Shown here piece after piece: positions 8,628-16,534 of a stretch of DNA of 64,000 nt; position 1 is the stretch's first letter, and the number at the start of each line of letters is the position of its first letter. The translations under genes and the position numbers were made by a program. Source of the stretch: Comamonadaceae bacterium OS-1 (lineage in GTDB: Bacteria > Pseudomonadota > Gammaproteobacteria > Burkholderiales > Burkholderiaceae_C); NCBI GenBank assembly GCA_027923965.1, contig AP026969.1, positions 4,154,001 through 4,218,000 on the forward strand, given 5' to 3'. The notes under the pieces were generated by a model. The model saw only the letters and a list, made by a program, of their open reading frames with translations. It was not told the origin of the DNA and made no database searches.

Positions 8628-10046
8628 TTATTGGACGCTGCGTACCAAGGCGATGGGTTGGGTCAGCTTCTCGGGCACCAGCAAGGCTTCCAGCTCGGCG
8701 CGGGTCATGATGCCCAGCGACTCCGCCACTTCGCCGATGGGCGCACCGGTCTTCATGGCGGTTTTGGCAATCAGAGCCGATTTTTCGTAGCCGATCAAGG
8801 GGTTCAAGGCGGTAACCAGCGTCACCGATTCGCGCACGCGCTTGGCCAGCAGTTCGCGGTTGGGCTCGATCCCGGCCACACAGTTGGTCTGCAGGGTACG
8901 GCAGGCCTGGCTGAGGTGTTCGATGCTTTTGAACAGGCTCCAGCCCATGATGGGCTCGAAGGCGTTGAGCTGCAACTGGCCCGCCTCGGAGGCCATGGTC
9001 ACCGTCATGTCGTTGCCAATCACTTCGAACGCCACCTGGTTCATCACCTCGGGGATCACCGGATTCACCTTGCCCGGCATGATGCTGGAGCCCGCCTGGC
9101 GGGCAGGCAGGCGGATGTCGCCAAACCCGGCCTGCGGGCCGCTGGACAGCAGGCGCAGGTCGTTGCAGATTTTGCTGAGCTTGCAGGCCACGCGCTTGAG
9201 CACGCCCGACAACTGCACAAACGCACCCGTATCCTGCGTGGCTTCGATCAGGTTGCCGGCTTTTTCTACCGGCACGCCGCTGATGTCGGCCAGCAACTGG
9301 CAGGCCCGGTCCGAATAACCAGCAGGTGCATTGATGCCGGTGCCGATGGCGGTGGCACCGAGGTTGATTTCCTGGATCAGCGCGCGGGCTTCGCGCATGC
9401 GGGCCTCGTCTTCGCCGATCATGACGGCGTAGGTCAGGAACTCCTGGCCCAGGGTCATGGGCACGGCATCCTGCAACTGGGTGCGGCCGATTTTGAGGAT
9501 ATCTTTGAACTCCTCGGCCTTGGCCTCGAAGCCTTCGCGCAGAAACGCCATGGAGGCCAACAGCCGCTCGATGCCCAGCCACAGCGCGATCCGCACCGCC
9601 GTGGGATATACGTCATTGGTGCTTTGCGAGGCGTTGACGTGGTCATTGGGGTGCAGCACGTCGTAGCGGCCTTTGTCCAGACCCATCTTTTCGAGGGCCA
9701 GGTTGGCGATGACCTCGTTGGCGTTCATGTTGGTCGAGGTGCCCGCACCGCCCTGGATCACGTCCACCACGAACTCGGCGTGCAGCTTGCCCTCCACCAG
9801 GTCGTTGCAGGCCAGCACGATGGCATCGGCCAGTTTGGCATCCAGCACGCCCAGCTCCACATTGGTGCGGGCGGCGGCGGTCTTGACAAAGGCCAGCGCG
9901 CGGATCAGGTCCGGCATGGCCGAAATGCGGGTACCCGAAATGTGAAAGTTGTCTACCGCGCGGGCGGTATGCACGCCCCAGTAGGCGGCTGTTGGAATCT
10001 TCTTTTCACCCAAAAAATCATGTTCGATGCGAAAGTTGGTAGACAT
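8628..10046 (-). CDS. aspA: Aspartate ammonia-lyase
   Basis: AspA deaminates aspartate to fumarate and ammonia in the cytoplasm. The 472-residue protein has the superfamily signature GSSIMPGKVNPVIPE (catalytic serine loop, near residue 320), the TSTNMNANEVIAN and HPNDHVNASQSTND substrate regions and the GRTQLQDAVPMTLGQE helix. Aspartase and class II fumarase share these motifs. The choice of aspartase rests on the N-terminus (FRIEHDFLGEKKIPTAAYWGVHT) and on its place beside dctA and the glt genes. The start MSTNFRIEHDF at 10046 is preferred on family alignment; the ribosome site is weak. Confidence 0.9.
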   Translation of the reverse strand: MSTNFRIEHDFLGEKKIPTAAYWGVHTARAVDNFHISGTRISAMPDLIRALAFVKTAAARTNVELGVLDAKLADAIVLACNDLVEGKLHAEFVVDVIQGGAGTSTNMNANEVIANLALEKMGLDKGRYDVLHPNDHVNASQSTNDVYPTAVRIALWLGIERLLASMAFLREGFEAKAEEFKDILKIGRTQLQDAVPMTLGQEFLTYAVMIGEDEARMREARALIQEINLGATAIGTGINAPAGYSDRACQLLADISGVPVEKAGNLIEATQDTGAFVQLSGVLKRVACKLSKICNDLRLLSSGPQAGFGDIRLPARQAGSSIMPGKVNPVIPEVMNQVAFEVIGNDMTVTMASEAGQLQLNAFEPIMGWSLFKSIEHLSQACRTLQTNCVAGIEPNRELLAKRVRESVTLVTALNPLIGYEKSALIAKTAMKTGAPIGEVAESLGIMTRAELEALLVPEKLTQPIALVRSVQ

Positions 10047-10190
10047 ACAAAGCCAGGGCAGTGGTGGAGGTGGCGAACTGTAAGGGCGCACTTATCCAAA
10101 CACCAATGCCGTTTGCATGCAGCGTTATGCATGGCTGTCATAGATCTGTCATACCTGCCATGCGGGAATGGCATGGCCCCGAGGCGGTAT

Positions 10191-11123
10191 CTACTTCGCG
10201 GGCTTTTGCGATGCCAGGTAGCTCCACAAGGCCTGCGCCGTACCTTTGGCTGCGGCGGGGCCGTTGGGTTTTTCGCGGTAGGCCCGCACATCCATGGTCA
10301 TCTCCAGGCCGGTCAGGCCGGGCGGCGCAGCGCTGACCAGTTTGCGGGCGCGCAGCTCTTTCTTGACCGCGCTGTAGGGCAGGAAGGCAATGCCATGGCC
10401 TTCCAGGGCCATCGCTTTGAGGCCCTCGGCCATGTCGGTTTCGTACACCCGGTCCAGGTGGATGGGTGTGGCCGACTGCTTGAGGATCATGTCCACCGTC
10501 TGGCCCAGGTAGGCACCCGGTGCGTAGCCCAGGTAGGGCAGCAACTGGCCCGGGCGGCCCGGCAACTGGAACAGCGGCGCGCCATCGGCATCGGCCTTGA
10601 CGTAGGGCGCAATCACCTCCTGCCCCAGGCTGACCATCTCGTAGCGATCGGCCGCCAACTGGAAGGGCTGCGAAGTGTGGTGGTAGGCAATCAGCAGGTC
10701 GCAGCTGCCCTCGACCAGACGCATCACCGCGTCGTGCACGTTCAGGGCAATCAGACGGCTTTTGATGGGGCCGAACTTCTCGCGCAGCAGCGACACCCAG
10801 GCCGGAAAAAACGTGAACGCCAGCGTGTGCGGCACGGCGAACTCGATCACGTCCTGCCCGGCCGAATGGTGGCCGCGCAGCATGGCGCGGGTGCTTTGCA
10901 GCGCCTGCAGCACCTCCAGCGACTGGGCGTACAGCGTTTCGCCCGCCGGGGTCAGGCGCGTGGGGTAGGAGCTGCGGTCCACCAGGTCGGTGCCCGCCCA
11001 GCCCTCCAGCGCCTGGATGCGCCGCGAAAACGCAGGCTGGGTCACGTGCCGCAACTGGGCGGATCGGCTAAAGCTGCGGGTTTCAGCCAAGCTGACAAAA
11101 TCTTCAAGCCATTTGGTTTCCAT
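10191..11123 (-). CDS. LysR-family regulator, HypT/YjiE-like
   Basis: This 310-residue regulator has an N-terminal winged helix-turn-helix (METKWLEDFVSLAETRSFSRSAQ..., recognition segment TQPAFSRRIQALE) and a LysR substrate-binding domain. The opening ETKWLxDF and the QPAFSRRI helix resemble E. coli HypT (YjiE), a hypochlorite-responsive regulator. Whether the redox-sensing residues are kept cannot be judged here, so the subfamily call is tentative. It lies upstream of aspA in the same direction, 144 bases away. A dicarboxylate or aspartate regulator is the main alternative role. The ATG at 11121-11123 fits the family N-terminus. Confidence 0.85.
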   Translation of the reverse strand: METKWLEDFVSLAETRSFSRSAQLRHVTQPAFSRRIQALEGWAGTDLVDRSSYPTRLTPAGETLYAQSLEVLQALQSTRAMLRGHHSAGQDVIEFAVPHTLAFTFFPAWVSLLREKFGPIKSRLIALNVHDAVMRLVEGSCDLLIAYHHTSQPFQLAADRYEMVSLGQEVIAPYVKADADGAPLFQLPGRPGQLLPYLGYAPGAYLGQTVDMILKQSATPIHLDRVYETDMAEGLKAMALEGHGIAFLPYSAVKKELRARKLVSAAPPGLTGLEMTMDVRAYREKPNGPAAAKGTAQALWSYLASQKPAK

Positions 11124-11152
11124 GGCTGGATTATGGACGCGGCTTAAGGCGA

Positions 11153-11310
11153 CGTTGAACAAGTTTCCGCGAGACGGCGCGCCCTGGATCGGGATGGGAT
11201 GCTAGGCGCAAACCGCAGACATAGCTTGGGCTATGGCGAGGATTTGCAACGCCGCAGACCGCCCGAGGCAGGGATGCGCAGACCGCGAGGGACTTGTTCA
11301 GCGTTGCCTC
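11153..11310. repeat. Long imperfect inverted repeat (REP/MITE-like)
   Basis: The gap between the LysR gene and the downstream end of the dehydrogenase gene is almost filled by a folded structure. The outer arms (11153-11179 against 11284-11310) share GAACAAGT with CTTGTTC. An inner hairpin pairs GCAAACCGCAGACATAG with CTATGGCGAGGATTTGC around TTGGG. No reading frame or SD site is visible. It looks like a small non-coding repeat element rather than a simple terminator, since no T run follows. Confidence 0.55.
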
Positions 11311-12250
11311 AGATCGGTGAAACTACGGTTTGACCCGCAAAGTGCCGCGTCGCGTTTTCGATAAAGCGCTGTACCGACGCTTCAATGGCCTGGGGCGACC
11401 AGCCGCCCACGTGCGGCGTGAGCACTACGGCATCCAGGTCCAGCAACGCGGCGGGTGGTTGGGGTTCGCTCTCGTACACATCCAGACCCGCACCGGCGAT
11501 GCGGCCTGCGCGCAGGGCCTCGGCCAACGCTGCAGTATCCACCACGCTTCCGCGCGACACATTGACGAGGTAGCCGCCCTCGCCCAGCGCGGCCAGCACC
11601 TCGGCCCCCACCAGATGGCGGGTGGCCGGACCACCCGGCGTGGCCACCACCAAAAAGTCGGCCCAGGCGGCCAACGCCACCAGATCGGCAAAGTAGGTGT
11701 GCGCCACCCCGGGCTGCTGCTGGCGGCCGTGGTAGCCGATCTGCATGCCAAAGCCCAGCGCCCGCTGCGCCACCTTGTGGCCAATGCCCCCCAGGCCGAC
11801 GATGCCCATGCGGCGATTCGACACGCTGGCGGGCAGGGGCAGCACATCGCGCCACAGACCCTGGCGGCACTGCGCATCCAGCTGGGGGACGTTGCGCACC
11901 ACGGCCAGCAGCAGCGCGAAGGCATGGTCGGCCACGCAGTCGTCGTTGGTGCCTGCGCCGTTGGCCAGCGCCAGGCCGCGGGCGCGGGCGTGGGCGATGG
12001 CTATGTTCTCAAAGCCCACGCCCAAGGCGCAGACCAGTTCCAGTGCGGGCAAGGCATCCATCTCGGTGGCCGTCAGGCCCACGCTGCCGATGGTCAGCAC
12101 CGCGCGGATGGTGGCACTGTCCGCTGCAATGTGTGCGGCCCGTAGCGCGTCGGTGGGCGCGTAGACCACCTCGAAATACGGCGCCAGCAGTGCCTGGTGG
12201 TGCGGGGCCATGAAGTTCAAAACGAGCACCTGGGGGCGTGGCAAGGACAT
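11309..12250 (-). CDS. D-2-hydroxyacid dehydrogenase (NAD(P)H)
   Basis: This 313-residue cytoplasmic oxidoreductase reduces or oxidises 2-keto/2-hydroxy acids such as glyoxylate or hydroxypyruvate. It shows the nucleotide-binding VGLGGIGHKVAQ, the catalytic arginine in LVNVSRGSVVD, the glutamate in LDVYESEPQP and the catalytic histidine in VLTPHVGGWS. These are the R-E-H residues of the D-isomer-specific family. The ATG at 12248-12250 has GAGA upstream; an in-frame start five codons earlier is less likely. It is preceded by a dispersed repeat and followed by a long inverted repeat, so it is probably transcribed alone. The exact substrate cannot be read from sequence. Confidence 0.92.
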   Translation of the reverse strand: MSLPRPQVLVLNFMAPHHQALLAPYFEVVYAPTDALRAAHIAADSATIRAVLTIGSVGLTATEMDALPALELVCALGVGFENIAIAHARARGLALANGAGTNDDCVADHAFALLLAVVRNVPQLDAQCRQGLWRDVLPLPASVSNRRMGIVGLGGIGHKVAQRALGFGMQIGYHGRQQQPGVAHTYFADLVALAAWADFLVVATPGGPATRHLVGAEVLAALGEGGYLVNVSRGSVVDTAALAEALRAGRIAGAGLDVYESEPQPPAALLDLDAVVLTPHVGGWSPQAIEASVQRFIENATRHFAGQTVVSPI

Positions 12251-12277
12251 CTTTAAATCTCTCAAATACTATCAAAT

Positions 12278-12323
12278 AAATAGCTTGTCACGCTTATGGA
12301 ATAAGCGCTGGAGGCCTATTTTG
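12278..12323 (+). repeat. Dispersed ~48 bp palindrome, copy 2
   Basis: The arms read ATAGCTTGTCACGCTTATG and AATAAGCGCTGGAGGCCTAT. It fills most of the gap between the dehydrogenase gene and the downstream end of the ABC exporter gene. This is one of the best-preserved copies. Confidence 0.75.
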
Positions 12324-12332
12324 TTTAAAACT

Positions 12333-14171
12333 CTACTCTGCACTTTGCTGCAGGGCCCACATGGCGGCGTAGCGTCCGCTGGCCGCCAGCAACTCGGCGT
12401 GGGTGCCGCGCTCCAGGATGCGGCCCGCGTCCATCACCAGAATCTCGTGCGCATCCACCACCGTGGACAGGCGGTGGGCAATCACCAGGGTGGTCTTGTT
12501 GCGGGCGGCGGTTTGCAGCTCGGCCTGGATGGCGCGCTCGTTGGCCGAGTCCAGCGCCGAGGTAGCTTCGTCGAAGATCAGGATGGGCGGGTTCTTCAGC
12601 AGGGTGCGGGCGATGGCCACGCGCTGCTTCTCGCCGCCCGACAGTTTAAGCCCGCGCTCGCCCACCATGGTGCCGTAGCCCTTGGGCGTGGCACTGATGA
12701 AGCCGTGGATGCGCGCCGCCCGGGCGGCCTCTTCCACCTGGGCACGGCTGGCACCGGGCTGGCCGTAGGCGATGTTGTATTCCACCGTGTCGTTGAACAG
12801 CACCGTGTCTTGCGGCACGATGCCAATCGCCTGGCGCACGCTGGCCTGGGTGACCGCCTGGATGTTCTGCCCGGCAATCAGAATCTCGCCCTGCTGCACG
12901 TCGTAAAAACGAAACAGCAGCCGCGCCAGCGTGGACTTGCCCGAGCCCGACGGCCCGACCACCGCCACGGTTTTGCCCGCCGGGATGTGCAGGCTGATGT
13001 CTTGCAGGATGGGCCGCGCCGGGTCGTAGGCGAAGAACACGTGGTCGAAGCGCACATCGACCTGGCCTTCAGGCAACACAATGGGCTTTGCCGCTGGCCG
13101 GTCGGCAATTTCACGCTCTTTTTCCAATAGCGCAAACATCTTTTCCAGATCGGTCAGGCTCTGCTTGATCTCGCGGTAGATCACCCCCAGAAAGCCCAGC
13201 GGAATGTAGAGCTGGATCATGAAGGCGTTGACCATGACCAGGTCGCCCAGGGTCATGCGCCCGTCCACCACGCCCTGGGTGGCGCGCCACAGCATGGCCA
13301 CCAGGCTGGCGGCAATGATGAGCTGCTGGCCGGTGTTGAGCAGGCTCAGCGTGGTCTGGCTCTTGACCGAGGCGCGGCGGTAGCGCTCCAGGTTCTCGTC
13401 GTAGCGCTTGGCCTCAAAGGCCTCGTTGTTGAAGTACTTGACGGTTTCATAGTTCAGCAGCGAATCGATGGCCCGGCTCTGGGCATGCGAGTCCAGCTCG
13501 TTCATCTGCTTGCGGAACTGGGTACGCCACTCGGTCACGGTGACGGTAAAGGCGATGTAGGCCACCAGCGCGATCAGCGTGATCCAGGCAAACCACACGT
13601 CGAACTTGACGGCCAGCAGGGTCAGCACAAAGCCCACCTCGATCAGTGTGGGGATGATGCTGTAGAGCGAATACGAGATCAGCGAATTCACCGCCCGGGT
13701 GCCGCGCTCGATGTCGCGCGTCATGCCGCCGGTCTGGCGCTCCAGGTGAAAGCGCAGGCTCAAAGCGTGCAGGTGCTGGAACACTTCCAGCGAAATCCGC
13801 CGCGACGCACCCGCCGTGGCCTTGGCAAACACCAGCTCACGCAACTCGGTGAACAGCGAGGTAGACAGGCGCAGCAGCCCGTAGGCCACCAGCAGTGCCA
13901 CCGGTACCACGATCAACGCAGGCAGTTGGTCGCTGCTGAGCTTGCCGCCAGTGGGGCTCATGGCATCGACCAGCCGCTTGAGGAGCAAAGGCACGCTGAC
14001 GCTGGCCGCCTTGGCCCCGACCATGAAGGTCAGTGCGGCGATGACCCGCCATTTGTACTCCCACAGGTAGGGAAACAGGCGGCGCAGGGTGCGCCAATCG
14101 GATTGCGGTGGCGCGGACGCGACCGACGTAGGCATGGATGCAGGGGGGGCGGTTTCGCCATAGCGGCGCAT
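12333..14171 (-). CDS. ABC half-exporter, Atm1/HMT family
   Basis: This inner-membrane half-transporter works as a homodimer. The 612-residue protein has a six-helix exporter domain (about 40-330) and a C-terminal ATPase with Walker [10 protein letters not shown] (about 408-416), signature LKLSGGEKQR, Walker B ILIFDEATSALD and an H-loop in VIAHRLSTV. NYETVKYFNNEAFE and the spacing of the domains resemble the Atm1/ABCB7 group, which exports glutathione-linked sulphur or metal conjugates. The ATG at 14169-14171 is used; an ATG 12 codons downstream is also possible. It is divergent from the thioesterase gene, with 38 bases between. Confidence 0.92.
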   Translation of the reverse strand: MRRYGETAPPASMPTSVASAPPQSDWRTLRRLFPYLWEYKWRVIAALTFMVGAKAASVSVPLLLKRLVDAMSPTGGKLSSDQLPALIVVPVALLVAYGLLRLSTSLFTELRELVFAKATAGASRRISLEVFQHLHALSLRFHLERQTGGMTRDIERGTRAVNSLISYSLYSIIPTLIEVGFVLTLLAVKFDVWFAWITLIALVAYIAFTVTVTEWRTQFRKQMNELDSHAQSRAIDSLLNYETVKYFNNEAFEAKRYDENLERYRRASVKSQTTLSLLNTGQQLIIAASLVAMLWRATQGVVDGRMTLGDLVMVNAFMIQLYIPLGFLGVIYREIKQSLTDLEKMFALLEKEREIADRPAAKPIVLPEGQVDVRFDHVFFAYDPARPILQDISLHIPAGKTVAVVGPSGSGKSTLARLLFRFYDVQQGEILIAGQNIQAVTQASVRQAIGIVPQDTVLFNDTVEYNIAYGQPGASRAQVEEAARAARIHGFISATPKGYGTMVGERGLKLSGGEKQRVAIARTLLKNPPILIFDEATSALDSANERAIQAELQTAARNKTTLVIAHRLSTVVDAHEILVMDAGRILERGTHAELLAASGRYAAMWALQQSAE

Positions 14172-14209
14172 GGGGGACAATCTCAGTTATTTGCTTCGGA
14201 TTGTCCTTG

Positions 14210-14620
14210 ATGTCTACAAATTCCAATGACCCCGTCTCCTTGCCCACCGACATGGAACTGGTACTCAAGGTGATTCCCATGCCCGCCGACTGCAACGCCA
14301 GTGGCGATATTTTTGGCGGCTGGGTCATGGCGCAGGTGGATCTGGCGGGGTCGGTGATTCCGGCGCGCTATGCCCAGGGCCGGATTGCCACCGTGGCGGT
14401 GAAGGAATTCACCTTCAAGCAGCCGGTGCGGCTGGGGGATATCTTGAGCTTCTACGCCTCACTGACCCGCTTGGGCCGCACCTCGGTCACCGTCCGGGTG
14501 GAGGTGTTTGCCGAGCGCCTGCACATCCAGGGCCAGTACATCAAAGTGACCGAGGCCACCTTGACCTACGTGGCCATTACCGAGCAGGGCGAGCCCCGCG
14601 CCTTACCCGTTGCCAACTGA
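14210..14620 (+). CDS. Acyl-CoA thioesterase, YciA-like hotdog
   Basis: This 136-residue protein belongs to the hotdog-fold acyl-CoA thioesterases and would hydrolyse acyl-CoA to free acid and CoA in the cytoplasm. The N-A-S-G-D-I-F-G-G-W-V-M-A-Q-V-D segment holds the active-site Asn and Asp regions and closely resembles YciA. VAVKEFTFKQPVRLGDILSFY forms the core helix and strand. The length fits YciA (about 132). The ATG at 14210 is chosen because the family starts about 40 residues before the GDIFGG motif. The next gene starts seven bases after its stop, so the two form a transcript. Confidence 0.92.
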   Translation: MSTNSNDPVSLPTDMELVLKVIPMPADCNASGDIFGGWVMAQVDLAGSVIPARYAQGRIATVAVKEFTFKQPVRLGDILSFYASLTRLGRTSVTVRVEVFAERLHIQGQYIKVTEATLTYVAITEQGEPRALPVAN

Positions 14621-14627
14621 TCCCACC

Positions 14628-15047
14628 ATGCCCCACAACACCGCCGCCCTGAGCCTCGAATGGACCACCCTGCAAACCAACTACGAACAGGCCGAACGCA
14701 ATGCACTGCTGGTCAAACTGGCGGCGGTCGTGCTGTGTGTGGGGGGGTATGCGCTGGGTGTGCCTTATGAGCTGATCGGCGGCACGGCCATGCTGCTGTG
14801 GGTGCAGGAAAGCCTGTGTCGCACCTCCCAGGCCCGCCTGGGCGAGCGCATTGTACGGGTGGAGGCACTGGTGAAAAACGCGGCACCGGCCAGTGCCGCC
14901 TGCCAGTTGCACACCGAATGGCTGGCCAGCCGCAAGAGCGGTGCCGGTTTGCTGGGCGAGTACGCATCACACGCCTTGCGGCCTACGGTGGCGTTTCCGT
15001 ATGCCGTGCTGGTGGTAGCCGCGCTAGTGGCCTACTCCGGGCAGTAA
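14628..15047 (+). CDS. Hypothetical small membrane protein
   Basis: I do not recognise a family. The 139-residue product has a charged N-terminus with an amphipathic helix (WTTLQTNYEQAERNALLVK). A central hydrophobic pair follows (about 28-60, including LAAVVLCVGGYALG and IGGTAMLLWVQ), with a last hydrophobic segment at about 121-137 (VAFPYAVLVVAALVAYS). It probably spans the inner membrane two or three times. It follows the thioesterase gene by seven bases and is likely co-transcribed with it. Confidence 0.7.
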   Translation: MPHNTAALSLEWTTLQTNYEQAERNALLVKLAAVVLCVGGYALGVPYELIGGTAMLLWVQESLCRTSQARLGERIVRVEALVKNAAPASAACQLHTEWLASRKSGAGLLGEYASHALRPTVAFPYAVLVVAALVAYSGQ

Positions 15048-15066
15048 GCCGCAGCGTCGGCACCCG

Positions 15067-16023
15067 TCAATTTTTTAAAACCTTACGGATGGTGGCCGCC
15101 AGCTCTTCGGCCACAAACTTGCCCACGTAGGCATCGGCACCCACGCTCTTCACATGCACCTCGTTGGCCGAGCCGGACAGGGAGGAGTGGATGATCACCG
15201 GCACGCCCTTGAAGCGGCCATCCTGCTTGATCTTGCGGGTCAGGGTGAAGCCATCCATCTCGGGCATTTCCAGATCGGTCAGCACCAGGGCCACCTTGTC
15301 TTCGATGGATTTGCCTTCGGCCACCGCGGCCTCGGACATGGTTTGCAAGCGCTCCCATGCCTCCTTGCCGGTCTTGCACATCACGAACGGTACGCCCAAA
15401 GCCACCAGACCCTGCTCGATCAAGGTGCGGGCCAGCATCGAATCGTCTGCCGCCAGCACCACCGCGCCCGGGCGCAGCTTGACCGTGGGGCCAATGCTGG
15501 CCGCATCGACATCGGGTGCCGAAGGCGGCATCACATTGCGCAAAATCTGCTCCACATCCAGCACCTGGGCCAGACGCGTGTTGTCCACATCGCCGTCCAG
15601 GCGGGCGATGCTGGTGATCATGCCGCCCTGGGTGTTGGACTCGGCCGACAGCACCTGGCTCCAGTCCAGGCGCACGATCTGGTCCACTTCTTCGACCGCA
15701 AACGCCTGGGTGGAGCGGGCGTACTCGGTCACCATCAGAATATTCAGGCCGTTTTTGGGCAGGCAACCCACGGCTCCCGCCAGATCGATTACCGGGATCA
15801 CCTGGCCCCGGATATTGGTCATGCCCAGCATGTGCTTAGTGGACCCGGCGACCGCCGTGATCGTGGGCATCACCATGATTTCGCGCACCTTGAAGACGTT
15901 GATCCCGAACAGCTCCCGCTGGCTCGAATGGGCGGCTTCTCCCAGGCGAAACAGCAGCAATTCAAACTTGTTGCTGCTGGTGAGATTGGTCCGTTCGTCT
16001 ACTTCTTGCTGGACTGTCGCCAT
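15067..16023 (-). CDS. cheV: Chemotaxis coupling/receiver protein CheV
   Basis: CheV couples chemoreceptors to the CheA kinase and is tuned by phosphorylation. The 318-residue protein has an N-terminal CheW-like domain (about 20-165, with FGINVFKVREIM and MLGMTNIRGQVIPVIDL). A C-terminal receiver domain follows (about 190-317), with the acidic pair in VVLAADDSM, the phospho-acceptor Asp in LVLTDLEMPEMDGF, the conserved Ser in VIIHSSL and a late Lys in AYVGKF. No other chemotaxis genes are near. The ATG at 16021-16023 fits the family start. Confidence 0.95.
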   Translation of the reverse strand: MATVQQEVDERTNLTSSNKFELLLFRLGEAAHSSQRELFGINVFKVREIMVMPTITAVAGSTKHMLGMTNIRGQVIPVIDLAGAVGCLPKNGLNILMVTEYARSTQAFAVEEVDQIVRLDWSQVLSAESNTQGGMITSIARLDGDVDNTRLAQVLDVEQILRNVMPPSAPDVDAASIGPTVKLRPGAVVLAADDSMLARTLIEQGLVALGVPFVMCKTGKEAWERLQTMSEAAVAEGKSIEDKVALVLTDLEMPEMDGFTLTRKIKQDGRFKGVPVIIHSSLSGSANEVHVKSVGADAYVGKFVAEELAATIRKVLKN

Positions 16024-16317
16024 GGATTTCCCCTTTGATGCACACCATTAGAACTGGATTTGGATTTTTTACAAGTTTTCACACTTGCGCGCACAACGGA
16101 ACAGGATAAAGCCCATCTGCGTTCACCATCACCTCAGAATGTAACAGCATGCTTCACGAAAATAGCAACGACTACACCCATCCAGATGGCGTTCAAACCA
16201 GGCTGTTGCCTGGTGCATCTTCCGCCGAGGTGCGCCATGTGACGTGTTCACGCAACGGTCAGCAGAAGGCCCGCTTGGGCCATCCATCCCCCGCCGCGTG
16301 TTTGCTACACTTTGCGC
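16024..16317. other. Intergenic region between cheV and the trp leader
   Basis: No convincing gene is present. It must hold the cheV promoter on the minus strand and the upstream part of the trp promoter on the plus strand. A 7 bp perfect hairpin with a four-base loop (ACCAGGC-TGTT-GCCTGGT) lies at 16197-16214. The short frames here lack ribosome sites and family-like content. Confidence 0.5.
16306..16311 (+). promoter_or_regulatory. Candidate -10 box for the trp leader
   Basis: TACACT sits so that a transcript beginning seven bases downstream would start exactly at the A of the leader-peptide ATG (16318). No clear -35 box is visible at 16-18 bases upstream. Confidence 0.4.
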
Positions 16318-16401
16318 ATGTCTATTCCACGCACAATCGTTGCAGGCTGCCCCGGCCAGGGAGCCTGGTCTTGGCGCAAGCCACATTCTGCGCGCACCTG
16401 A
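16318..16401 (+). CDS. trpL: Candidate Trp leader peptide (trpL)
   Basis: A 27-codon frame upstream of trpE contains two Trp codons separated by one Ser codon (GQGAWSWRKP, residues 17 and 19). Such a Trp-X-Trp pair in a short frame before trpE is the hallmark of transcription attenuation: ribosome stalling at Trp codons reports low charged tRNA-Trp. No ribosome site precedes the ATG, but a -10-like box lies so close that the message could be leaderless, as known for rhizobial trpL. A 7 bp GC hairpin (16405-16421) follows three bases after the stop codon. No T run follows it, so the termination step is unclear. Confidence 0.6.
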   Translation: MSIPRTIVAGCPGQGAWSWRKPHSART

Positions 16402-16404
16402 ATT

Positions 16405-16421
16405 GCACGGCGCTGCCGTGC
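16405..16421 (+). promoter_or_regulatory. Hairpin after the trp leader peptide
   Basis: GCACGGC-GCT-GCCGTGC is a perfect 7 bp stem starting three bases after the trpL stop codon. It could be an attenuator element. The following bases are C-rich, not T-rich, so it is not a classical terminator. Confidence 0.4.
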
Positions 16422-16534
16422 GCCCCACGCCTCACCCCCTGAGGCTGAATCGACATACAGCACCCCGTGCTGTGCCCCAGGCCCATTCATAGCATGTATA
16501 GAACGGGCCGGGACTCTCTCACAAAGGCACTTCC

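Noticed and set aside
16129..16492. Several short frames in the trp leader region
   Set aside because: Apart from the Trp-containing leader they have no ribosome sites, no conserved motifs and overlap each other on both strands.
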